Below, one piece after another: positions 58,967 to 64,000 of a DNA stretch of 64,000 nucleotides. The first letter of the stretch is position 1; each line of letters starts with the position of its first letter. The notes beneath the pieces are model-generated. The model saw nothing but the letters and a program-made list of their open reading frames with translations, made no database searches and had not been told where the DNA came from. This DNA comes from Schizochytrium sp. TIO01 (taxonomy: Eukaryota > Sar > Bigyra > Thraustochytrida > Thraustochytriidae). The stretch covers positions 4,586,337 to 4,650,336 of the forward strand of contig SMSO01000037.1 in NCBI GenBank assembly GCA_004764695.1, given 5' to 3'. The position numbers and the translations under genes are program-made.

Positions 58967-60364
58967 ATGTCCCTCACCTCACTGCCTCCGTATCTCCTTC
59001 GTCTCTTGATCCCTGTGCTTCTATTGGTGCTGCACGCTTCGCCCCCGGTCTCTGCAGTTTCCGTGTCGTCTCCCGATGCTCTTCAAGCAGAGGCCATGGT
59101 GTTTTTCCACCGTCATGGCGACAGGTCCCCGTACCAGTTCATGCCCAGCGACGTCAGCAACAATGCCCTCTGGAAAGACGGGCCCGGTATGCTGACCACC
59201 ACCGGCATGCGGCAGCTCGAGAACCTCGGAACAGCTTTCCGCAGCAGGTACCTTCTTGGGCGTCCTTTTGCGCTCCTTGGTCCTTCTGCGGAATATCACC
59301 ACGCGAAGTTCACGGTGAGGTCCACGGACTTCGATCGTACTTTGCAGTCCGCAGAAAGCTTCTTGAACGGGTTCTTCCCACCGGGATCTGGTCCTGCCGG
59401 AGGTCTTTCTGACTCTGCCCAACCGGTGCCGATGAGAACGATGCCAGGAGAATTGGACAGCGTGTTGGCCGGGTACAGCGGCGGCACTTGTGCTCGTGTT
59501 CGCGAGCTGAAGAAAGCAGCAATGCACTCGAAGGAGTGGTTTGAGCGGGAGAAGCAGCACGAGGAGCTGCTTGAGAAGGCGGCCAAAATTTCGGGATATG
59601 GAAAACTGACGCTAGCGAATGTTAGTGCAGTTTCAGATGCGCTGCTGTGCGAGAAGGAAAACAACATGACGTGGTTGGAAGGGTTCGAGGAGGAGCCGGA
59701 GATGTTTGAGGAATTGTATAAACTTGCAATGACGACGCTGAGACCTGCATTTGCAAGTACGCCGGAACTTAGCAGGCTGGGAGGAGGTAATATGCTGGCG
59801 ACGGTCGTAGCGAGATTCCAAAGGGCCGCAGGCGTGCCGGTCACAGTGCCGGAGAGACCCACGCCACAGACACCAGTACTACAAGACGGGGCGGGAAGCT
59901 CTGATGTACGCATCTCTCAGTTTTCGGCCCACGATTCGACCCTCATTGCGCTTTTGGGAGCACTTAACGCCTTTGATGACGACAACCCTCCGTATGGCTC
60001 CTCGGTAGTCTTTGAGCTCCTGTACGACCCCGCAGACAGCACTCAAAAGTATGTGCGTGTATACTACAACAAGGGTTGTGATGTTGATAGTCTTTTTGGA
60101 ACTCCACTCAAGGTTATCTGCGGTGATGAGATTTGCACCTTGGACGAGTTTGTCAAGGCTCTTGACCCAATGATCCCGAAACAGTACGAAAATGAGTGCC
60201 ATACCCGCGACACTGTTGCATATCTCCGCGAGAACATTTACAAGAACAGCAGTGTTACTCTTTGGACCATTGTCCTTCTGATTTGTATGGCAACAGTATT
60301 CTTCGTTTGCCGTCTGCGCAGAACTCGCACCGAACCAAAAGAGACTTACCAACCTGTAGTTTAA
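58967..60364 (+). CDS. Histidine acid phosphatase, type I membrane protein (lysosomal acid phosphatase-like)
   Basis: A 465-residue phosphatase of histidine phosphatase clade 2, which hydrolyses phosphomonoesters through a phosphohistidine. A signal peptide covers about residues 1-30 (LLRLLIPVLLLVLHA). The catalytic RHGDRSP motif is at 49-55, with His50 as nucleophile. The second motif, HD, is at 322-323 in SQFSAHDSTLIALLGAL. N-glycosylation sequons occur at Asn218, Asn233 and Asn427. A single membrane segment at about 430-448 is followed by a short basic tail ending YQPVV, which fits a YxxPhi sorting signal like that of animal lysosomal acid phosphatase. So the enzyme probably faces the lumen of a vacuole or lysosome, or the outside. 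The ATG at 58967 has A at -3 and begins the signal peptide; the upstream in-frame GTG at 58928 would precede it and is less likely. No intron is seen. It faces the lipase gene, stop codon to stop codon. Confidence 0.93.
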   Translation: MSLTSLPPYLLRLLIPVLLLVLHASPPVSAVSVSSPDALQAEAMVFFHRHGDRSPYQFMPSDVSNNALWKDGPGMLTTTGMRQLENLGTAFRSRYLLGRPFALLGPSAEYHHAKFTVRSTDFDRTLQSAESFLNGFFPPGSGPAGGLSDSAQPVPMRTMPGELDSVLAGYSGGTCARVRELKKAAMHSKEWFEREKQHEELLEKAAKISGYGKLTLANVSAVSDALLCEKENNMTWLEGFEEEPEMFEELYKLAMTTLRPAFASTPELSRLGGGNMLATVVARFQRAAGVPVTVPERPTPQTPVLQDGAGSSDVRISQFSAHDSTLIALLGALNAFDDDNPPYGSSVVFELLYDPADSTQKYVRVYYNKGCDVDSLFGTPLKVICGDEICTLDEFVKALDPMIPKQYENECHTRDTVAYLRENIYKNSSVTLWTIVLLICMATVFFVCRLRRTRTEPKETYQPVV

Positions 60365-61429
60365 TTAAGGAATGGGTCTCACTTAATCACCGACAAGGTT
60401 GACACACCAGTTTAAGTTGAAAAGCTTCGCACGCACCTCGTTAGCTGCTACAAAGAAGCTAGTCAAAGCTGCTACAACGAAGATAGCTAAAGAAGGATCC
60501 CTCGTGTTATCGAAATACTTTAGCGTACACCGAGGGCCGGGGAAACCATGCTTGATTATATGATCTAGCTTACTTTTTCCAGATCACCAGAAGAATCTCG
60601 TTTCTACATATCCTTCTCTTTCCATACAATATATATACATTACTTGAGGCCCGCTTATATTACGTGGGGACTTTAATCACAGTAAATGGACTTTGACTTT
60701 TTTAAACATTTACATTTGTTTGTTTTCCTGATTTTCCATACTTGCAAAGTGCAGTGCCAGTGAGGACAGTGACTTCTACTGGTCTTCATTACCACTGTTC
60801 CTATTCCTGTTGCTTCTTCAAGATTGATGTTAGATAGTGTAATGTGGGTAACAAGCTCTTCAGCGAATACGTTGAGGTTGGTGTATTTGCAAATCTTATG
60901 GTGCGAATCAATACGTGGATAGTTTCTTTGGAAATAGTTATGATTTAGATAATGGAAGGCTTTGTCGATCAAAGTTATTTCACAAATAATCAGGTTGTGT
61001 CGATCTTTATGGCAAACAAGCTAGAAGAAAAAAACTCTCAGGGGATGACAGTTGAAATCCACAAGTTTGTTTTGCTCTTACTTGCTTGCATACGTGCGTG
61101 CACGAGCGCGCCTCCTCACTACTCAGCCGTGCACCAAGGGGCACGCGTATAGTCACGTGGAAAGTTAGTTCTATGCGCAGGCAAGTTAGTCAGCCAATTA
61201 GGCGGTCAGTCAGAATATCCTGACACTCAGGTTGGAGTTTGTTCTTTGTTCTCCAATATATAGTACGTAGTAGATGCGTATTTGGGATTGAACCCTTACA
61301 TTGTAGTCGCCTTGTCAGGAAATCTACACAATATGTTGGGCAATTCACCTCTAAAAAGATCCTCTGATGAATCGGAACTTAAACCATCAAGGATTCATTT
61401 TCGCAACTAAATATGATGGGGCTCCTCCT
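60365..61429. other. Intergenic region between convergent phosphatase and lipase genes
   Basis: About 1.06 kb that must hold both 3' ends. It is moderately AT-rich with no long reading frame and no notable repeat. No canonical AATAAA was seen on either strand close to the stops. Confidence 0.6.
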
Positions 61430-62416
61430 TTAGCCGAGCCACTGATCATAACTTGTATGGTCTTCGATATCTCCATCGGTGTAAGCAAAGTTGGGGTCGG
61501 TTGGTGCGTCGCGACTCTCCGGGTATGTGCAGTTGTAGCAGTGCATCTCTCCATAATGCACAAATCCAAATGTATTGGTGGGCACGGCGGGGATTGGGTC
61601 ACTCTTGTAAACTAAACGCAGCTGATAGAATTGATTGTGCACATCGTTGCTGTACTTTTTAAGGAGCACCCTTGGGGATCCAAAGGTGACGAGGCCAATG
61701 CGATCAGTGTCCCAGAGTCCTTCCGTATAGACAGAGAACGCCATAAGGTTTGCAAGTGCACCTCCGCGGGAGTAGCCCACGATCATAAGAGTGTCGTTTT
61801 CCATGTCGCAGGTGGCGTTGACAGTCTTCCACACATCTTCGCGGAGCCCATTCCACGCCTCAACGAAGCCGGTGTACCCGATACCAATGGTCTTATAGCC
61901 ATCCTCACACTCGTTGTAGCTGAGACAGGTGCCCCAAAGGGACCAAGCACAGCCGCAGTCACCTGCCTGGAGGTCATACTCTTCGATGGATTTGATGCTG
62001 GAGAAGCCAAAATCAAAGTTCTCAGCCCAGTCATCAGCCTCGTTCGTCTGCTCCGAGAGAACCCAGCATGCGTATTCACCACTGTCATTCAGAGGATCTT
62101 CAGAGCGCGAGACTTGCACACGATCTGTTTTGTATGCTACGGTACCAGCTCCATCAGCGTAGGTGGCATTTTCCACTCGGGCCCAAGCATCCCGAGCCAC
62201 CTCAAATTGCGACTCGGTCATCGAGAGGAATCTTCTGGTAAGCACCGGGGTTCTCCATGCGGCTGCGAGTGAGGCCTCGTTGGCCATCGCCATATCGAAG
62301 AAGTTATCCTCATACTTTGCATGGACGCCAGCTCGAAGACCGCCTGCGTCTGCGCTGCCTACAAGCACCACCAGCAGCGCTGCAATAAGCGCCGCCGTTG
62401 TCTCCACTCTGGCCAT
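61430..62416 (-). CDS. Secreted class 3 (alpha/beta hydrolase) lipase
   Basis: A 328-residue lipase predicted to hydrolyse ester bonds of acylglycerols outside the cell or in the secretory system. A signal peptide covers about residues 1-25 (TAALIAALLVVLVGSADAG). The nucleophile elbow is GYSRG at 214-218, with Ser216. The acid is Asp273 in YKSDPIPAVP, and the histidine is His320 in EDHTSYDQWLG. This is the triad order and spacing of class 3 lipases. Eight or more Cys residues (C154, C156, C164, C170, C203, C293, C296 and others) suggest disulfides in a secreted enzyme. Sequons include N83-A-T, N200-A-T, N208-D-T and N295-C-T. The start is the ATG at 62416, with A at -3 and G at +4, immediately before the signal peptide. 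The same frame stays open upstream to an ATG at 62755, adding 113 mostly basic residues; this is probably leader. Phospholipase or galactolipase activity cannot be excluded. Confidence 0.92.
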   Translation of the reverse strand: MARVETTAALIAALLVVLVGSADAGGLRAGVHAKYEDNFFDMAMANEASLAAAWRTPVLTRRFLSMTESQFEVARDAWARVENATYADGAGTVAYKTDRVQVSRSEDPLNDSGEYACWVLSEQTNEADDWAENFDFGFSSIKSIEEYDLQAGDCGCAWSLWGTCLSYNECEDGYKTIGIGYTGFVEAWNGLREDVWKTVNATCDMENDTLMIVGYSRGGALANLMAFSVYTEGLWDTDRIGLVTFGSPRVLLKKYSNDVHNQFYQLRLVYKSDPIPAVPTNTFGFVHYGEMHCYNCTYPESRDAPTDPNFAYTDGDIEDHTSYDQWLG

Positions 62417-62755
62417 GATATGCGTGTTCGCCCGAGGCCGTTTCCGCGCTCCGTTCACCGTCTGGAAGCGTTTTCCTGGGTTCGTCACTCGCGTCTGCAT
62501 CATCCAAGCCCTCTTCAAGAGCTTTGCTTTGATCCACAGCGAACTAATGAACGATCGACTCGCAGTGAGAGAGAGGTTCACGAGCTCAGTCTCCGGTGAC
62601 CACTTCGTCTTCTTCTTCGTTTCTCCAGGCCCTGTCAGCTGCCGTCGAGATAATCTAGCTTGTCTGCCGCTCGCCAATACGCCGTCGACCGCTTCTTCTC
62701 CAATTCGTCTCTGCTGCTGCCTCTCGCCGGCGTTTCCTGCCTTCTGCAACAGCAC
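62417..62755 (-). other. Open in-frame upstream extension of the lipase (probable 5' leader)
   Basis: From the ATG at 62755 to the lipase start there is no stop codon in frame. The encoded 113 residues are rich in Arg, Lys and Gln and resemble no domain. Translation from here would bury the signal peptide and perhaps turn it into a membrane anchor. I read it as a purine-rich leader that is open by chance. Confidence 0.4.
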
Positions 62756-63060
62756 CTGTGAGACTCCTGTGACTCTTTGCCTCAGGATTTCTTTCTTCTT
62801 CTTCTGTTTCTGTTTCTGTTTCTTTCTTTCTTCCTTTTTTTATTTTTATTTATTTATATTTATTTTTATTTATTTTTAATTTTTATTAAAAACTTTTTTT
62901 CGATCTTGCAATCTCAATCTTCTTCTTCAGGTCTGCCACCCAGCTCGATATCCTCCAGTTCTCGTGCTCCCTGTCTCCCCCCGCGCCGACCAGTGCTGGC
63001 GGCCGGTCTCGCAGCTCGGCCCTGATCTCTCTCTTCCGTCTTCTTCTCTGCGGCGCCGGC

Positions 63061-63082
63061 GTCGATCGATCGATCGATCGTT
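63061..63082. repeat. (CGAT)5
   Basis: Palindromic CGAT units. Confidence 0.9.
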
Positions 63083-63251
63083 CGATCAGTCGATCTCCTC
63101 TCAGGTCTTCGGGTTCTGGCAAAGGCCGTTTGCGGACTAACCTGGGCTTCTTCTCTCTCCTCCTCCTCCAGCGGAGGTTTCCTTCCTCCTTCCTCGTCTC
63201 CTCCTCAGTCAGTTTCTGCCGTTGCTCATTCTTCAGCTCTTCAGCTCTTCA

Positions 63252-63313
63252 GTTCGTTCGTTGATTCGTTCGTTGATTCGTTCGTTCGTTCGTTCGTTCG
63301 TTCGTTCGTTCGA
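63252..63313. repeat. TTCG tetranucleotide repeat
   Basis: About thirteen TTCG units with two TTGA interruptions. Confidence 0.95.
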
Positions 63314-63492
63314 TGGTTCTTCGAGTTCTGTTCAATGTAATACTATCATGACTGACATATCTATCGATCGATGGATCGAGGGCCCAAATTAATGTAAGAA
63401 CCGCCGCCACGACTCCGCCGGGAGCCTCCAAGCCTCGCATCGTTGACGCCGCCCATCGCAGTTCTCTCTCCCTGCGCCAAGCCTCTCTGCAC

Positions 63493-63620
63493 ATCCATCC
63501 ATCGATCCATCGATTGATTGACTGACTGACTGATCGATTGATCGATTGATTGATTCATGTTTTCATGTATTCATGTATTCATGTATTGATTCATGCATGG
63601 ACATGGATGGATGGGCCAAA
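63493..63620. repeat. CATC, GATT, CTGA, TCATGTAT and GGAT tetranucleotide mosaic
   Basis: Short runs of different tetramers follow one another over about 130 bases. Confidence 0.8.
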
Positions 63621-63626
63621 AACCCG

Positions 63627-63869
63627 TCAACCCAAGTCCTTCGCGTTCTCTGAGCACTCCACCTTCGAGGCTTGCCTGCCTGCCTGCAGATCTTCCTTCT
63701 CGTCCGCCTGCCTGGACTTGTCGAGGTCCTCCTCCTCCTCCTCGTCGTCGTCATCGAGGTCCTGGGCGGCGAGGATCTCGACCGCCAAAGCTCTGGCGTT
63801 TCTCGAGCGCCCCGAAGCAGCGGCAGCAGAGGTCGAAGAGGAGCTGGCGGCGGGGGAGCAGGCGACTAG
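63627..63869 (-). other. Possible 3' exon of an acidic protein running off the window
   Basis: The minus strand is open for about 80 codons, ending with TGA at 63627-63629. It encodes SGRSRNARALAVEILAAQDL, then a run of Asp and Glu, then LDKSRQADEKEDLQAG. There is no ATG, and an in-frame TAG sits at 63870-63872, after which CTAG could serve as an acceptor. So it could be the last exon of a gene that begins beyond base 64,000. The acid run comes from a CTC repeat, and the plus strand is open too, so this is weak. Confidence 0.25.
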
Positions 63870-64000
63870 CTAGCTAGCCATCCAGCCGTCCAGCCGTCCA
63901 GCTAGCACGGCCGGCGGGCAGCGAGACGTCCTCCGGGTCGGCGGAGACGGCGACGAGAGAGTCAGAGAGCCGAGTTCAGGAACCTGCTCATCTTGCAGGA

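Larger units (their letters stand above)
62756..63626. other. CT-rich low-complexity region upstream of the lipase
   Basis: The plus strand is strongly pyrimidine-rich, so it is purine-rich in the lipase sense. It includes a TTTC/TTTA tract (62,818-62,890), CGAT repeats (63,061-63,082) and TTCG repeats. It likely contains the lipase promoter, but no TATA box could be fixed. Confidence 0.4.

Noticed and set aside
59021-59913. Minus-strand frames of 179 and 205 codons over the phosphatase gene
   Set aside because: They are antisense shadows of the phosphatase coding sequence.
1-64000. Intact transposon, LTR pair, CRISPR array or viral gene
   Set aside because: I saw no transposase, reverse transcriptase, integrase or capsid motif, no long direct repeats other than simple arrays, and no spaced repeat array.

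Overview
This window looks like nuclear DNA of a unicellular eukaryote. The evidence is a mitochondrial-type release factor 1 with a targeting-like N-terminus, a membrane-anchored histidine acid phosphatase with a tyrosine sorting-type tail, a secreted class 3 lipase, a single-AP2-domain transcription factor, A at -3 of each chosen start, no operons, and very many microsatellites. A stramenopile, perhaps a thraustochytrid, would fit the AP2 protein and the intron-poor GC-rich genes. That placement is an inference; there is no rRNA or organelle marker here to prove it.

Layout. Bases 1 to about 45,100 contain no gene that I can recognise. The stretch is mostly non-coding and studded with di-, tri-, tetra- and hexanucleotide repeats (units such as TTTG, GATT, GAAT, AAAG, TAAC, CAG, GACCAA, CTTGAT). 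A few short protein-like reading frames occur, for example near 7.9, 11.5, 20.3, 22.2, 23.2-24.3, 26.6 and 39.1-39.8 kb. None matches a family I know, and all are reported at low confidence.

The supported genes lie in the right-hand third: an AP2-domain regulator (45,278-46,540, +), a mitochondrial peptide chain release factor 1 (51,670-52,983, -), a histidine acid phosphatase (58,967-60,364, +) and a class 3 lipase (61,430-62,416, -). AP2 and RF1 converge, as do the phosphatase and the lipase. All four appear uninterrupted by introns. They do not form one pathway. The phosphatase and lipase could both work in the endomembrane or secreted digestive space.

Between RF1 and the phosphatase (53.2-58.9 kb) the sequence changes character: AT-richer, almost free of microsatellites, and apparently a graveyard of decayed coding DNA. 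It holds one clear relic exon of an AIF/FSP1-type NAD(P)H oxidoreductase with an in-frame stop, and two weaker minus-strand relics. It also holds several perfect short inverted repeats and, just before the phosphatase start, a 145-base sequence able to fold as a three-way junction.

The last kilobase is CT-rich, low-complexity DNA with a possible 3' piece of a minus-strand acidic protein running off the window. I found no CRISPR array, no rRNA, no convincing tRNA, and no intact transposon or viral gene.
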